Positions 1 through 10,047 are shown, numbered from the stretch's first letter. The stretch is 64,000 nt of DNA from Verrucomicrobiia bacterium (GCA_036268055.1 DATAUW010000017.1:434001-498000), one strand, 5' to 3'. Numbers and translations: made by a program. Notes: generated from the letters alone by a model not told the origin.

Positions 1-2
1 GC

Positions 3-1010
3 CTCTCGTCGCTGGATATTCCCGTGCGCCAATTCCCGCTCGCGCCGCTGCTGAAAAATCTGGAGGAATTATTGCGCCGGGGCGTGCGGCAATTCAAATT
101 CGTTGACCGCACCTTCAATCTAAATCTCGCGACCAGCAAAGCTCTGCTGCAATTTTTTCTCGACCGTTATGAGCCCGGCCTGTTCGTGCATTTTGAAATG
201 ATACCCGACCGTCTGCCCGAAGCGTTGCGCGAAATCATCGCCAGGTTTCCGCCGGGCGCGCTGCAATTTGAAGTCGGCATCCAAACTTTCAATCCGCACG
301 TCTCGCAACTCATCAGCCGCCGGCAGGATTACGACCGGCTCGCGGATAATTTCAAATTCCTGCGCGAACACACCGGCGTGCATGTGCATGCCGATTTGAT
401 CGTCGGCCTTCCCGGCGAATCGCTGGAAAGTTTTGGCCAGGGCTTTGACCGTTTGCTGGCGCTCGGGCCGCAGGAAATCCAGGTGGGAATTTTGAAGCGG
501 CTGCGCGGCACCCCGATTGTGCGCCACGACGCCGAATGGGAAATGGTTTATCACGAGCATCCGCCTTACGAGATTTTGCAGACAAAGTTATTGAACTTTT
601 CCGAGTTACAACGGCTGCGCCGGTTCGCGCGATTCTGGGATTTGATCGGCAACAGCGGAAATTTTGTCACCGCCGCACCGCTGATTTGGCGGGATGCGCA
701 ATCGCCGTTCAAAGAGTTTTTGCGGCTTTGCGATTGGTTGCATGAAAAGTTCGGGCGGCGGCATGGCATTGCGCTGGCGCAACTTGGCGAAGCCTTATTT
801 GAATTTTTGGTGGAAGAGAAAAAAATGCCAGTGGACATCGTGGCATCGGCGATTTGGCAGGATTATCAGGCGGGTGGGCGAAGTGACAAGCCGTTGTTTT
901 TGCGGCCGCATTTGCCGGACGTGATCGTGTCACGAAGAGACAAGGCGCGGGTGAAAGTTCCCAAACGGCAGGAGCGGCATCTCGCGCAGAAAGTGGCAGT
1001 CGGCAGCTAG
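3..1010 (+). CDS. B12-binding/radical SAM protein, C-terminal part (5' end outside window)
   Basis: The reading frame is open to the left edge: the residues before the GTG at 24 read L-S-S-L-D-I-P, as found just after the CxxxCxxC cluster motif in DUF4080-type radical SAM proteins, so the [4Fe-4S] cysteines lie outside the window. About 335 residues are visible. They hold the rest of the radical SAM barrel (EVGIQTFNP and DLIVGLPGE are typical late-barrel motifs) and a C-terminal region of the DUF4080 kind. These proteins usually have an N-terminal cobalamin-binding domain, and their substrates are mostly unknown. The stop codon shares the bases CTAG with the convergent gene at 1007-2377. The family call is firm, the substrate unknown. 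Confidence 0.8.
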   Translation, partial: LSSLDIPVRQFPLAPLLKNLEELLRRGVRQFKFVDRTFNLNLATSKALLQFFLDRYEPGLFVHFEMIPDRLPEALREIIARFPPGALQFEVGIQTFNPHVSQLISRRQDYDRLADNFKFLREHTGVHVHADLIVGLPGESLESFGQGFDRLLALGPQEIQVGILKRLRGTPIVRHDAEWEMVYHEHPPYEILQTKLLNFSELQRLRRFARFWDLIGNSGNFVTAAPLIWRDAQSPFKEFLRLCDWLHEKFGRRHGIALAQLGEALFEFLVEEKKMPVDIVASAIWQDYQAGGRSDKPLFLRPHLPDVIVSRRDKARVKVPKRQERHLAQKVAVGS

Positions 1011-2377
1011 GATTTCGACTCGGCGTTTTTCCCCATCGGACGCACGGGACGCATTTTTGAATTCATGTTGATCAAATTGAGCCGGCGCTGGGCGGCAAAC
1101 GCCTGGGCGGAATGCGGAAATTCGTGGATCAATCGTTCCAAAGTTTTTTTGGCTTCCGGGCCTTCGCCAAACTGTTTTATTTGCCACGCAGCCAGAAGGG
1201 CAAGCCATTCGGCGACTTTACGCTCCGGCTGCTCCGGTATTCCCAGAAGCAATTCGACCTGCTCGATGGCGAGTTCGAATTTTTCGAGTTGGTCGGCAAA
1301 AAGTTTGGCGAGTTTCTCGCGGGCGGCGATGTCGTTGGGATCGGCGTTGAGTTTTTCAATCAGTTGATTGATCGAGGTCATCGCCGCTTCGCGCGTCTTG
1401 GCGCTGGCGTGCGGCGCATCCGGTTCATCAAGGCTGTCATTGAGCGCGGGCATGGCGATCTTTTGTGGTTTTGATTGCTCATCAAACTCGGCGCGCGATG
1501 CGGGAATTTGATTGATGCGCTGGCGCGCCATGAACGCCAGATGAGTTCCCGTAACACGCTCGCAAAGGTCTTCTAGCACCCGCCGCGCGGAAACGGGATC
1601 GCTGCCAAAATGCAAATACCAATCCGCCAACTTTTGAAGTGCCAGGGAAACTTGCGAAGGCGTGGTCGCCGAATCGCCGCAAATTTCGTAAATGGTTCTT
1701 TCGGCTTCCGACAAGTCGTGATATTGGCGCGCGTAAAGTTCGGCGAGCATCATCCAGCCATCAAAATCATTTTCAACTTTCTCCAATTCGCCGATGATCG
1801 CCATTTCCGCTTCCGCATATTTGCCGAATTTTATTTTGCCGATGGCGCGGGAGTAGGCAGGCGCGGGAACGCTCATATTCGCGGTGTTCAACAAATATTG
1901 AGTGAGTGGCCATGCCCAAAGCACCGCGCCGCAGCCGACACCGTACCAGCCGCTGACCGCCCAGAAGATCAACGCCAGCAGCAGCAGCACCGGCCCCCAC
2001 ACAATGAGCGCGATGATGAAGTCATCCGTATTTTTCGCGCGCTTGAACAGGCTGGTGAGAAACCAGCCGAAGCTCAGCGCGCCCCAATAAGAAACGATCG
2101 GCACCGCTGCGAACAAGGTTTGGAACACGAGAGCCTCGGCGTAAAAACCTTTTGCGCGCAGGTTCGCGACGAAGGGATTGAGCGGCGGGAGAAAAGGCAA
2201 TGGGCCCCAGTTTAACATCAGCCAGATTGCGACCGGCGCGCCAATGCCGCGCACGAACCAACCCAGGAACCAGCGGCGCGTATATTCCGCGGAGATTTCG
2301 TGAAACTCCCGGCAATAGAACGCCACCAGCGCCACGATGCCTCCCAACATCAGAGTTGTAATCAGGAGCAATGCCAT
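1007..2377 (-). CDS. TPR-repeat membrane protein
   Basis: A 456-residue protein with an N-terminal membrane segment, further hydrophobic segments at roughly residues 45-60, 85-110 and 120-160, and a long soluble C-terminal part with helical TPR-like repeats (for example the stretches around [19 protein letters not shown] and [12 protein letters not shown]). The middle, about residues 300-330, is acidic and low in complexity. It is the last gene of the minus-strand lipid run and starts 31 bp after the esterase gene. Proteins of this build, a membrane anchor plus TPR scaffold, are common in Verrucomicrobiota and have no defined role. A scaffold or assembly function is inference only. Confidence 0.7.
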   Translation of the reverse strand: MALLLITTLMLGGIVALVAFYCREFHEISAEYTRRWFLGWFVRGIGAPVAIWLMLNWGPLPFLPPLNPFVANLRAKGFYAEALVFQTLFAAVPIVSYWGALSFGWFLTSLFKRAKNTDDFIIALIVWGPVLLLLALIFWAVSGWYGVGCGAVLWAWPLTQYLLNTANMSVPAPAYSRAIGKIKFGKYAEAEMAIIGELEKVENDFDGWMMLAELYARQYHDLSEAERTIYEICGDSATTPSQVSLALQKLADWYLHFGSDPVSARRVLEDLCERVTGTHLAFMARQRINQIPASRAEFDEQSKPQKIAMPALNDSLDEPDAPHASAKTREAAMTSINQLIEKLNADPNDIAAREKLAKLFADQLEKFELAIEQVELLLGIPEQPERKVAEWLALLAAWQIKQFGEGPEAKKTLERLIHEFPHSAQAFAAQRRLNLINMNSKMRPVRPMGKNAESKS

Positions 2378-2408
2378 TTCGACTTCCCGCGCGCGCGGGT
2401 GATTCTGC

Positions 2409-3299
2409 CTATCCGGTCTTGGGCGTCATCCCCAGGTGCGCTTGAAAAAATTTGTAAATTTCCATCGCGGGTTTGCGCGGCGCGATAATGCCATGTCCGC
2501 CGGGGACAATCGCCAGATGCGCCTCCACTCCCGCGTTGGTCAACGCGTCATACAATAGTTGACTCTGTGAAACTGGCACAAGTTTGTCCTGCGCGCCATG
2601 AAGAATATAAAATGGCGCCGAGTCCTTGGTCACATAACGAACCGGATTGGCCAGCGCGGCATTGGCAAGCTCGCTGTTCACCGGGCCGCCCAAAAATTTG
2701 GCCACGTCCGTATCCGGACTCACGCGCAGGCTTTCTTCCGTGACCAATTTGTCCAAATCCGTCGGCGGATAAAATGCGCACACCACTTGGACCTTGCTGG
2801 AATAATTTAAATTGCCGCCCACGTCGCCCTCCAATTCCTTCACCCCCGCCGTCGTGCCAAGCAGGGCCGCGAGATGCCCGCCGGCCGAAGCGCCGAACAC
2901 GCCGATGTGATCGGGATCGAGATCGTATTTATCGGCGTGCGCTCGCAGCCAGCGGATGACGCCCTTGCAGTCATAAATTTGCGCGGGATACGGAGCGACG
3001 CCACTCAAGCGGTAATTGATGCTGACAATCGCCAGATTTTGCGTTGCCATGAAACCGATGTAGCAGGGATCCTTGCTGCCCGATTTCCACGAACCGCCGT
3101 GGATCCACACCACCACCGGCAATTTTCCAATCGGTTGTTTCGGCGAATAGATGTCGAGCAAAAGCGAATTCGTGCCGACGCGGGCGTATTCAATATTCGC
3201 TTCGTGCTTTACCGAATCGGGCAAACGCGGAACGCAACCGGCCACCAGCGCCAGTGCGAATAGCATCAAAGCCAGCCGCGCGAAATATTTTTTAGCCAT
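2409..3299 (-). CDS. Alpha/beta hydrolase (esterase) lipoprotein
   Basis: A 296-residue hydrolase. The first 22 residues form a lipoprotein signal ending in the lipobox LVAGC, so the protein is probably lipid-anchored in the envelope. The fold markers are in order: the oxyanion HGGSW near residue 69, the nucleophile Ser in GASAGG, the acid Asp in HGAQDKLVP and the catalytic His in PGGHG near the C terminus. This is the carboxylesterase/BD-FAE-like group acting on acyl or acetyl esters; the exact substrate cannot be read from sequence. It follows the second CFA-like methyltransferase with a 59 bp gap on the same strand, so it may belong to the lipid operon. Confidence 0.85.
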   Translation of the reverse strand: MAKKYFARLALMLFALALVAGCVPRLPDSVKHEANIEYARVGTNSLLLDIYSPKQPIGKLPVVVWIHGGSWKSGSKDPCYIGFMATQNLAIVSINYRLSGVAPYPAQIYDCKGVIRWLRAHADKYDLDPDHIGVFGASAGGHLAALLGTTAGVKELEGDVGGNLNYSSKVQVVCAFYPPTDLDKLVTEESLRVSPDTDVAKFLGGPVNSELANAALANPVRYVTKDSAPFYILHGAQDKLVPVSQSQLLYDALTNAGVEAHLAIVPGGHGIIAPRKPAMEIYKFFQAHLGMTPKTG

Positions 3300-3358
3300 A
3301 TAATAAGTGCAACCGCCTTTCTTGAATTTCCAAAACCGCGGCCAAACGATGCGCGGTA

Positions 3359-4384
3359 TTATTTTTCAAATAAATAGTGAGAAACCAGCCACTCTTTACC
3401 GCCATTGTAACCCCATAATTCGGCGCAAGCCATGTAAAAGATGCGCCAGTAAGCCCACCACTTCGATTCCTGGTCCGCGCCGTAGGTTTCCGCAAAAATC
3501 GGGCGGATTTCGTCCTCGTTGCTGTCCATGTTGGTGAGCCACGCTTCGGCGGTTTTTTGATAATGCACGCCGCTGACGCGCCAGTGCTCGGCGATTTTCA
3601 AATCCTTTTGGAAATAGAGCAGCAGATCGTCGCTCGGCATGATGCCGCCGGTGAAAAAATATTTCGCCATCCAATCGGAATCGTCGCGCGCGATGAAATG
3701 ATAGGCAAAATCGCGATGCGTAAAGATATGAACAAATAATTTTCCATCCGGCTTCAGCCAGCGCGCGATGTTGCCCAGGAGCTTTTCGTAATTCTTCATG
3801 TGCTCGAACATCTCAACAGAAATCACGCGATCGAATTTTTCTTCGATGTCGAAACGATTCATGTCGCAGGTGAGGATGCGCAGGTTTTTCAGTCCGCGCC
3901 GTTTACATTCGGCATCAATGTGCAATTTTTGCGTCGCGGAATTCGAGACGCCGGTGATGCGGCTGTTGGGATAATTTTCTGCCAGCCACAACGACATCGA
4001 ACCCCAGCCGCAACCGAGTTCGAGCACGTCCTGGCCATCGGCGAAGCGGGCACGTTCGCAGGTAAGCTTGAGCATGGTTTCCTCGGCTTCGTCGAGCGTG
4101 TGGACACCGTCAGGATAATAAGCGCCGCTATATTTGAGGCGTTTGCCGAGACAGAGTTGATAGAAGCGCGTGGGGACTTCGTAATGTTGTTCGTTGGCGG
4201 CTTTGGTTTCGATGGCGATGGGACTGGATTTCAAATCCGCGATGAGCGCCAGCAGCCGCGCCTGCTGCGCCTCGACGCCGCCCTCGCTTTCTTCGCGCAG
4301 GCGTTCGGCAAGCAGGCGGCGAATGCCAACCCGGATCAAATAATCCGGAACCACGTCTTTTTCCAACAGAGCATCAAGCGCCAT
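3359..4384 (-). CDS. CFA-synthase-like SAM-dependent methyltransferase (second copy)
   Basis: A 341-residue class I methyltransferase of the cyclopropane-fatty-acyl-phospholipid synthase superfamily. The SAM-binding motif is LELGCGWGS, and the MFEHMKNY and HIFTHRDF segments match the branch that includes coclaurine N-methyltransferase-like proteins. The start is set at the ATG preceded by GGAG with 7 bases between, in place of a longer frame running into the upstream gene. It lies 26 bp after the DUF1295 gene. DUF1295 and this type of methyltransferase often sit side by side in bacterial genomes. The substrate is probably an unsaturated acyl chain or another lipid. Confidence 0.85.
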   Translation of the reverse strand: MALDALLEKDVVPDYLIRVGIRRLLAERLREESEGGVEAQQARLLALIADLKSSPIAIETKAANEQHYEVPTRFYQLCLGKRLKYSGAYYPDGVHTLDEAEETMLKLTCERARFADGQDVLELGCGWGSMSLWLAENYPNSRITGVSNSATQKLHIDAECKRRGLKNLRILTCDMNRFDIEEKFDRVISVEMFEHMKNYEKLLGNIARWLKPDGKLFVHIFTHRDFAYHFIARDDSDWMAKYFFTGGIMPSDDLLLYFQKDLKIAEHWRVSGVHYQKTAEAWLTNMDSNEDEIRPIFAETYGADQESKWWAYWRIFYMACAELWGYNGGKEWLVSHYLFEK

Positions 4385-4410
4385 AAAACATCTCCAGTTT
4401 TGAATCCAAA

Positions 4411-5202
4411 TCAGCCTTTGCGAAACCACGGCACGAACGCGCTCGTGGTCTTTTGATATTGGCGATATTCATCGCCGCGATTTTTCACGGACAACTCCTC
4501 GGTCATCGGTATGCCGGTGACCTTGAGCAGAAAGAACAGCATGAGCGCGGGGCAATAAACGGTGATCCAACCCCACGGCGAACCGAGCGCGAAAATGAAA
4601 TAACCCATCCAGATCAACCACTCGAAAAAATAATTGGGATGCCGCGAGTAATGCCACAAGCCCGCCTGGCAGACATGGCCTTTGTTTTTTGGATCGGCCT
4701 TGAATTGCTTGAGCTGATGGTCGGACAAACTTTCGCCGCCGAGCGCAATCAACCAGACTGCGACCCCAACCATTTCAAACGCGGAAATTCCTGTGCGGGC
4801 ATTCATGCACGCCAGCAAAAATGGCACGGATAAAACGATCAGCAAAGCCGCTTGCACCTGAAAAAAGCCAAACATTTTTTGCGCTTCCTGCGCGCCCCAT
4901 TCCTCGCGCAGTTTGTGGTAACGCTCATCTTCCTTGGGATGCGAGTGTTTCACCCGAGCCGCGATATGCGCGGCCAGCCGCACCGACCAAAGTGTCGCCA
5001 TGCCGGCGATCAGCCAGCGCCGCGTAAGATCGCCATGCGAAAATGTCGCATAGAAAATAGCGACGGGCGCGAACCCAATGGACCACGCGACATCCACGAT
5101 CCCAGTATTTTTTATCCGGCGGCTGACGATAAAAGTCACCACCATGAACAACCCGGCAAACACCCAGCCGGTAAAAAATAATTTTAGAAACTCAGTCAGC
5201 AT
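4411..5202 (-). CDS. DUF1295 membrane protein, steroid 5-alpha-reductase-like
   Basis: A 263-residue membrane protein with about six hydrophobic segments. The C-terminal part has [19 protein letters not shown], the NAD(P)H/lipid-binding signature shared by DUF1295, isoprenylcysteine methyltransferases and steroid 5-alpha reductases. The start is placed at the ATG ([10 protein letters not shown]) because longer forms would lie inside the DUF2062 gene; even so the two genes overlap by 11 bp. The family is thought to reduce or modify lipid double bonds, and here it sits between two lipid methyltransferase genes. The reductase role is inference from family and context. Confidence 0.85.
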   Translation of the reverse strand: MLTEFLKLFFTGWVFAGLFMVVTFIVSRRIKNTGIVDVAWSIGFAPVAIFYATFSHGDLTRRWLIAGMATLWSVRLAAHIAARVKHSHPKEDERYHKLREEWGAQEAQKMFGFFQVQAALLIVLSVPFLLACMNARTGISAFEMVGVAVWLIALGGESLSDHQLKQFKADPKNKGHVCQAGLWHYSRHPNYFFEWLIWMGYFIFALGSPWGWITVYCPALMLFFLLKVTGIPMTEELSVKNRGDEYRQYQKTTSAFVPWFRKG

Positions 5203-5707
5203 GCACAGGTTTGTTGAGGTTCGAAAGTTTCCGCATCGCCGGAAGCAAAATAAAATAAAGCGCCGCCGCAACGAACGGAGCGACCACCACCCAGCCGATA
5301 ATTCCATGCAAACCCGTCATGCCAAATTCCCGCATGAAATTGGCCGGCGATTCCTTGAATTTTTTCAACAGTTCGGGAATGGAAAACGGCACGCGCTGGG
5401 CGCGCGTGATCCATTCACCGATGCGCACATAAACCAGAATCGTCGAAAGCTGCACCGGATACATGAGCCAGTTGACGAGTTGGATGATAGGCTGATTGAG
5501 CTTGAGCGCGAAGGCAACCAGCCCGCACAGCAGGGTAGTGCTGCCCATGATGGGAAACATCGCCAGCGTCACGCCAAGGGCAATCGTAAGTGAAACTTTT
5601 TCCGGCGTGATGCCTTGTTTGAGTTGCCCAACGATAACATCCACAACCCGCCGCTGCCAGAATGACCTGGCGTCAGGAACTTTTGGTTCGGCGGTCGTCG
5701 CGGGCAT
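5192..5707 (-). CDS. DUF2062 domain membrane protein
   Basis: A 171-residue protein matching DUF2062: a short basic N terminus, then the conserved stretch GITPEKVSLTIALGV, TLAMFPIMGSTTLL, and paired hydrophobic helices with LNQPIIQLVNWLMYPVQL. The start is at MPATTAEPK; the frame is open further up but that part lies inside the CFA synthase gene. Function of the family is unknown. It is often found with lipid or glycan genes. It is 11 bp after the CFA synthase stop and overlaps the DUF1295 start, so co-transcription and translational coupling are likely. Confidence 0.8.
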   Translation of the reverse strand: MPATTAEPKVPDARSFWQRRVVDVIVGQLKQGITPEKVSLTIALGVTLAMFPIMGSTTLLCGLVAFALKLNQPIIQLVNWLMYPVQLSTILVYVRIGEWITRAQRVPFSIPELLKKFKESPANFMREFGMTGLHGIIGWVVVAPFVAAALYFILLPAMRKLSNLNKPVHAD

Positions 5708-5718
5708 GGCGTGAGCGA

Positions 5719-6993
5719 TTACATCAACGTGGCGTTGTTGGCGCGCGTGAAAATGGCCTGCACGACGCTGATGTTGCGCATCGCGAACGCCGCTTCGCAG
5801 TAACACAAATAATAATTCCATTTGCGGATGAAGCGTTCGTCGAAGCCAAGCTTGAGAACCTCTTCGCGGCGCTGATTGAAGGACGTATGCCAGCGCTTGA
5901 GCGTCTCGGCGTAGAACAATCCCATATCAGTGAGGTCGTGCATGAACATGCCGCCAGTGTGGCAGACAGCTTCATTCACGCGATTAATGGAAAGCAGGAG
6001 CGAGCCGGGAAAAATATGTTTCTGAATCCAATCCACATTTTTGCGCAGCGAGTCGTAACGCGCATCCGGGCACGTGATCATCTGCACTCCGAGCAGCCCA
6101 TCGCGTTTCAAAAGCCGCTGGCATTTGCCAAAATAAGTTTCGAGATAAGCGTCTCCAACGGCTTCGAGCATTTCAATGGACGCAATCTTATCAAACTGCC
6201 CTTCCAACAAACGATAATCCATCAACTTAATATCCACCCGGTCCGCGATGCCTTCGCGCTGAAACAATTCCCGCGCATATTTAAACTGCTCATCGGAAAT
6301 AGTAATAGTCGTCACGCGACAGCCATAATTTTTTACGGCGTGACGGCTGAACCCGCCCCAGCCGCTGCCGATTTCGAGAACATGTTCGCCGGGTTTGATG
6401 CGCAGCTTGCGGCAGAGCCGGTCATACTTGGCAGTCTGGGCCTCCGCAAGGCTTTGCCCCGGCGATTCAAAATACGCCGACGAATAAGTCATCGTGGAGT
6501 CGAGGAACAACTTATAAAATTCGTTGCCGAGATCGTAATGCTCCTGAATATTGCGCCGGCTGGTCGTGAGACTGTTGGGCCGGAGCAGGTGCAGCGCGCG
6601 ATTATATTTGCCCAGCAAATTGATGATAAATTTTTTGCTCTGCGACCCCGACATCGCTGGAGAATTTTCGACATTCAGCACAAACCACGAAATAACCTGC
6701 GTGATGTTGTCAGTGTCCCAATCCCCATCCACGTAAGCCTCGCCAAAACCAATGTCGCCGAACAACACGCAGCGTTTAAAAAAATCCCAGGTCAGAATGC
6801 GCACCTGCGCTTCAACCCTCGCGCCGGGCTGCCCGATAACGCGGCGCGAACCGTCGGGCAATTCAAGATGCAGGCAGCCAAGCGTCATGCGCTCAAGCGT
6901 TTGCATGATGATGCGCGCATAAAAAGGCAGCGGCATGCGCGCGGCAGAAGTCGCGATCGGCTGATTGAGCGTGGCGGTGGTGTGCTGGTTCAT
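5719..6993 (-). CDS. Cyclopropane-fatty-acyl-phospholipid synthase-type methyltransferase
   Basis: A 424-residue protein with the full two-domain build of CFA synthases: an N-terminal lipid-binding domain (about residues 25-140) and a SAM-binding domain (LEIGSGWGGF near residue 205). HYDLGNEFYKLFLD just before the methyltransferase core is diagnostic for the family. Two positions differ from E. coli Cfa: the MFEHVG segment reads MLEAVG, and the later catalytic His position reads Gln in VQMIT. Both are typical of the branch whose genes sit next to DUF1365 and FAD-oxidoreductase genes. It would transfer a methyl(ene) group from SAM to an unsaturated phospholipid acyl chain. Its start overlaps the DUF1365 stop by ATGA. 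Confidence 0.9.
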   Translation of the reverse strand: MNQHTTATLNQPIATSAARMPLPFYARIIMQTLERMTLGCLHLELPDGSRRVIGQPGARVEAQVRILTWDFFKRCVLFGDIGFGEAYVDGDWDTDNITQVISWFVLNVENSPAMSGSQSKKFIINLLGKYNRALHLLRPNSLTTSRRNIQEHYDLGNEFYKLFLDSTMTYSSAYFESPGQSLAEAQTAKYDRLCRKLRIKPGEHVLEIGSGWGGFSRHAVKNYGCRVTTITISDEQFKYARELFQREGIADRVDIKLMDYRLLEGQFDKIASIEMLEAVGDAYLETYFGKCQRLLKRDGLLGVQMITCPDARYDSLRKNVDWIQKHIFPGSLLLSINRVNEAVCHTGGMFMHDLTDMGLFYAETLKRWHTSFNQRREEVLKLGFDERFIRKWNYYLCYCEAAFAMRNISVVQAIFTRANNATLM

Positions 6994-7790
6994 TTGGCTC
7001 TCCCGGTTAAGGTTGGGTGCGGATTCAAGACGTCAGACTGCATCGCTGGATTTTCGGCTTTGCGATAGAACGGAATTTTTTTCAAGTAAAGCAACAGCGC
7101 GTGCCAGTGGATGAGAAAAATCACCTTGAGCGTGACCAGCGGGTATTTCACCGTGAACCACGCGAGCCGCGCGTTCGTCAACTCCGCGCGCTTGCCCGCA
7201 AGCGTGCTCAACAAAACCCGGTCCGCGCCATCGCGATCATCAATATGAATTTCCAAATTGTCGCCAGGAATTTTCAATTTGAAATCAAAGCTGAGATCAA
7301 GGCTTGAAAACGGCGAAACATAAAAAAGTTTTGTGGTAATTTTGCGGAACGTGCCTTTCGCATCCAACTCCGCGCCGCGAAGGAGAAAAAGTTTCTTTTC
7401 GCGAAATGTATTACCAACTTCCGCGACTGCACAAACCGGCGCGCCCGCAGTATCAAAACAAAAATAAAATGAAACCGGATTGAAAATATAGCCAAGTGTG
7501 CGCGGCAAAGTGAGAAGCATGATACGGCCATTAGGATCGAACTCGATACCGTTGCGGGAAAGATAATCGAGCACGCTTTGCCGAATAGGACCGGCGCTTT
7601 GCGGCATGTGATCGGCGTCGCGGAATTCGTAAAGGTTGCGGCGATTGCGGCTAAAGAAAAATATTTTTTTCGCCACGTGATCCACCTCGTTCAGGTCGAG
7701 ATAGAACATGAAAATAGTGTGATTGAAATAATGCTCCTTGGGCGCGAGGCGATGGTGCATCACCGAACATTCATAAAGGCAGGAGTTCAC
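6990..7790 (-). CDS. DUF1365 domain protein
   Basis: A 266-residue DUF1365 protein. The N terminus (NSCLYEC-VMHHRLAPKEHYF, FMFYLDLNE) and the central LTLPRTLGYIFNPVSFYFCF are family hallmarks. The start is the GTG at 7788-7790, because AAGGAG lies 7 bases upstream; the longer open frame runs inside the FAD oxidoreductase gene and is not needed. The start overlaps the stop of the upstream gene and the stop overlaps the next start, so three genes are coupled. DUF1365 has no proven activity, but it is strongly linked with CFA synthase and the FAD oxidoreductase, so a role in acyl-chain modification is the best guess. Confidence 0.88.
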   Translation of the reverse strand: MNSCLYECSVMHHRLAPKEHYFNHTIFMFYLDLNEVDHVAKKIFFFSRNRRNLYEFRDADHMPQSAGPIRQSVLDYLSRNGIEFDPNGRIMLLTLPRTLGYIFNPVSFYFCFDTAGAPVCAVAEVGNTFREKKLFLLRGAELDAKGTFRKITTKLFYVSPFSSLDLSFDFKLKIPGDNLEIHIDDRDGADRVLLSTLAGKRAELTNARLAWFTVKYPLVTLKVIFLIHWHALLLYLKKIPFYRKAENPAMQSDVLNPHPTLTGRAK

Positions 7791-9052
7791 GACCACACTC
7801 CTTGGGCGAGCAGACGCGACAGATCGAGCGACGACGTGAAGGCGTCCTCGTGGAAACCGTAGCGAAAATAACTGCCGCAAAAAAATGTATTGCTCATGCG
7901 CTGATTGAGCCGCGGCAATTCCGATTGCGCGCGAATCGCACCCAGGCTGAACACCGGGTGATCGTATGAGATACGCTTGAGCACACGATCTGGATGAATC
8001 TTTTCCGCCCCATTGATGGAAACGAAATAATTCTGCTTTTGAGAAACGCCTTGGAGGCTGTTCATCCAATAAATCGTCGAAGGTGAAACCCCTCCATCCG
8101 CGTTTTTATCAATGCGATAATTCCACGACGCCCAGCACATTTTGGTTTTGGGCATCACGCTCGCGTCGGTGTGAAGGGTCGCGATGTTTGGTTGATATTT
8201 GAATTCGCCCAACACGGCGCGTTCCTGCGCATCGGCATCGGAGAGCAGTTGCAACGCTTCGTCAGCGTGGCAGGCGAAGATAACTTTGTCGTACGTTTCT
8301 GAACGGCCATCGCGCGAAATGATTTTCACCTTGCCGCCTTCGCGGACGACCTTCGCTGCGCCGCTTTGCAACTTCAAACGATCGCGAAAAGGCGCGGTGA
8401 TTTTTTGCACGTAAGATTTTGCGCCGTTGACGACCGTGAGCCACGGGTGCTGCGTGTGCAGGCCGAGAAAACCATGATTGTGAAAAAAGCGCAGCAACGT
8501 CATCGCGGGAAACTCGAGCATCAAATCAGGCGGCGTGGACCAGACGGCAGCGCTCATCGGGACGAGATAAAGATGCAGAAAATCGTCGCCATATTTGCGC
8601 GTGCGGACGTAATCGCCGACGTTCATCGCGGCGTATTCGGATTGATTGAGCGCGGCGACGGCTTCCTCGTTGAAACGATTTATTTGCCGGATCATCCGCC
8701 AGAAGCGCGGGCTGAAAAGATTGCGGCGCTGGGCGAAAAGGTGGTTCAGGCTGGTGCCGCAGAACTCGAGGCCGGAAGACAAATGTTGCACGCTGAAGGA
8801 CATCGAAGTGGGTTTTACGGCCACGTTCAATTCCCGAAATAGGCGGGTCAGGTTCGGATAAGTGACTTCGTTATACACCATGAAACCGGTGTCAATCGGC
8901 ACGGCGATATTGCCTTCGTTGACCGTAATCGTGTTCGTATGGCCGCCGGCGTAATCATTTTTTTCGTAAAGCGACAGGTCGTAATGCGGATGCAAAAAAT
9001 ACGCGCAACCCAGCCCGGCAATGCCTGTCCCGATGATCGCAAGCTTCGTCAC
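7787..9052 (-). CDS. FAD-dependent oxidoreductase of the amine-oxidase fold
   Basis: A 421-residue protein. The N terminus holds the dinucleotide-binding motif IIGTGIAGLGCAYFL, followed by YEKNDYAGGHTNT, the second ADP-binding strand of the NAD(P)/FAD amine-oxidase superfamily. The C terminus (NTFFCGSYFRYGFHEDAF) carries the flavin-binding closing motif. This is the protein usually found next to DUF1365 and CFA synthase in bacterial singlet-oxygen or stationary-phase lipid operons. A desaturating or oxidising action on acyl chains is inferred, not shown. The gene begins 5 bp after the desaturase stop and overlaps the DUF1365 start. Confidence 0.88.
   Translation of the reverse strand: MTKLAIIGTGIAGLGCAYFLHPHYDLSLYEKNDYAGGHTNTITVNEGNIAVPIDTGFMVYNEVTYPNLTRLFRELNVAVKPTSMSFSVQHLSSGLEFCGTSLNHLFAQRRNLFSPRFWRMIRQINRFNEEAVAALNQSEYAAMNVGDYVRTRKYGDDFLHLYLVPMSAAVWSTPPDLMLEFPAMTLLRFFHNHGFLGLHTQHPWLTVVNGAKSYVQKITAPFRDRLKLQSGAAKVVREGGKVKIISRDGRSETYDKVIFACHADEALQLLSDADAQERAVLGEFKYQPNIATLHTDASVMPKTKMCWASWNYRIDKNADGGVSPSTIYWMNSLQGVSQKQNYFVSINGAEKIHPDRVLKRISYDHPVFSLGAIRAQSELPRLNQRMSNTFFCGSYFRYGFHEDAFTSSLDLSRLLAQGVWS
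7798..7803 (-). promoter_or_regulatory. Ribosome binding site deciding the DUF1365 start
   Basis: On the minus strand AAGGAG is followed by 7 bases and then GTG at 7788-7790. Another GTG at 7794-7796 is only 1 base away, too close to be used. The site lies inside the last codons of the FAD oxidoreductase gene. Confidence 0.6.
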
Positions 9053-9057
9053 AACCG

Positions 9058-10047
9058 TCAGGCACGGTGATTGGCCACGGACGCGGAACTATTCGGTTTC
9101 AACGCCGGTGCCTGATACGCCGAGATCGGCACGGGCTTCAAGTTCCAAATGATGCCCGTCCAGGAAATCGCCTTGAGCACGTAATAAGAAATATCCACTT
9201 CCCACCAATAGAAACCCTGGCGCGTGGAACTCATGTAGCGATGGTGATTATTGTGCCAGCCTTCGCCGAGCGTGATGAGCGCGAGGATCAAACTGTTGCG
9301 GCTGTTGTCGCTGGTTTCGTAGCGGCGTTTGCCGAGGAGATGCGCGAGGGAATTAATGGAAGACGTGGCGTGGAACAAGGCGGTCGTGCTGATAAAAAAG
9401 CCCCAGACCAAAAGCTGGTTGCCGGTCACACCGAGGCTCGGCTTGAAGACGTAGAGCAGATGGCCAACAAACGCGAGCAGCACCGCGAGCACGATGGGAA
9501 CGAGTGAGTCGAAGCGATTGAGGAAAACGAGTTCGGGATATTTTGCAAGGTCGCGGACCTGATTGTAATCGGTGGGAAAGTTGCGCGCGCTCGTGATCCA
9601 GCCGATGTGCGACCACCAGAACCCGCGCTGGTTCGGTGAATGAACATCGCATTCTTCGTCGGAGTGCTGATGATGATGACGGTGTTGATACGCCCACCAA
9701 AGCGGCCCGCGCTGGACAGCGGAAGCGCCCACCAGAGCGAAGAGGAATTGAACCAGCCGCGAGGTATGAAAAGTTTTGTGCGAAAAATAGCGGTGATAAA
9801 ATCCGGTGATGGCGAACATGCGCGCGAGGTATAAACCGATGGCCACGCAAACGGAAATCCAACTCCAATGAACCCAGATGACGCCGAGACAACCGAGATG
9901 CAAAATGACGAAGGGGATGGTCCGCACCCATTCCACGCGATCCGGTTTCGCCTTGATCGCGGCGGTATCTTCGTTTCCAAAATCGGAGTCCACCCACTGG
10001 ACCACGGAAATAAAGCTCGCCTTAAAAAATGGTTTTAAACGGTCCAT
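9058..10047 (-). CDS. Membrane acyl-CoA/acyl-lipid desaturase
   Basis: A 329-residue integral membrane desaturase of the stearoyl-CoA delta-9 type. The three histidine boxes that bind the di-iron centre are visible: HRYFSH, HRHHH in WWAYQHRHHHQHSDEE, and HNNHH in GEGWHNNHHRY. Four hydrophobic segments separate them. It would insert a double bond into a saturated acyl chain using O2 and electrons from a ferredoxin/cytochrome partner. As the first gene of the run it would make the unsaturated substrate needed by the two downstream CFA-type methyltransferases. A promoter is seen about 95 bp upstream. Confidence 0.92.
   Translation of the reverse strand: MDRLKPFFKASFISVVQWVDSDFGNEDTAAIKAKPDRVEWVRTIPFVILHLGCLGVIWVHWSWISVCVAIGLYLARMFAITGFYHRYFSHKTFHTSRLVQFLFALVGASAVQRGPLWWAYQHRHHHQHSDEECDVHSPNQRGFWWSHIGWITSARNFPTDYNQVRDLAKYPELVFLNRFDSLVPIVLAVLLAFVGHLLYVFKPSLGVTGNQLLVWGFFISTTALFHATSSINSLAHLLGKRRYETSDNSRNSLILALITLGEGWHNNHHRYMSSTRQGFYWWEVDISYYVLKAISWTGIIWNLKPVPISAYQAPALKPNSSASVANHRA

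Noticed and set aside
5662-7068. 468-residue plus-strand frame across the CFA synthase and DUF1365 genes
   Set aside because: No start signal or domain; it crosses two minus-strand genes with firm family matches.
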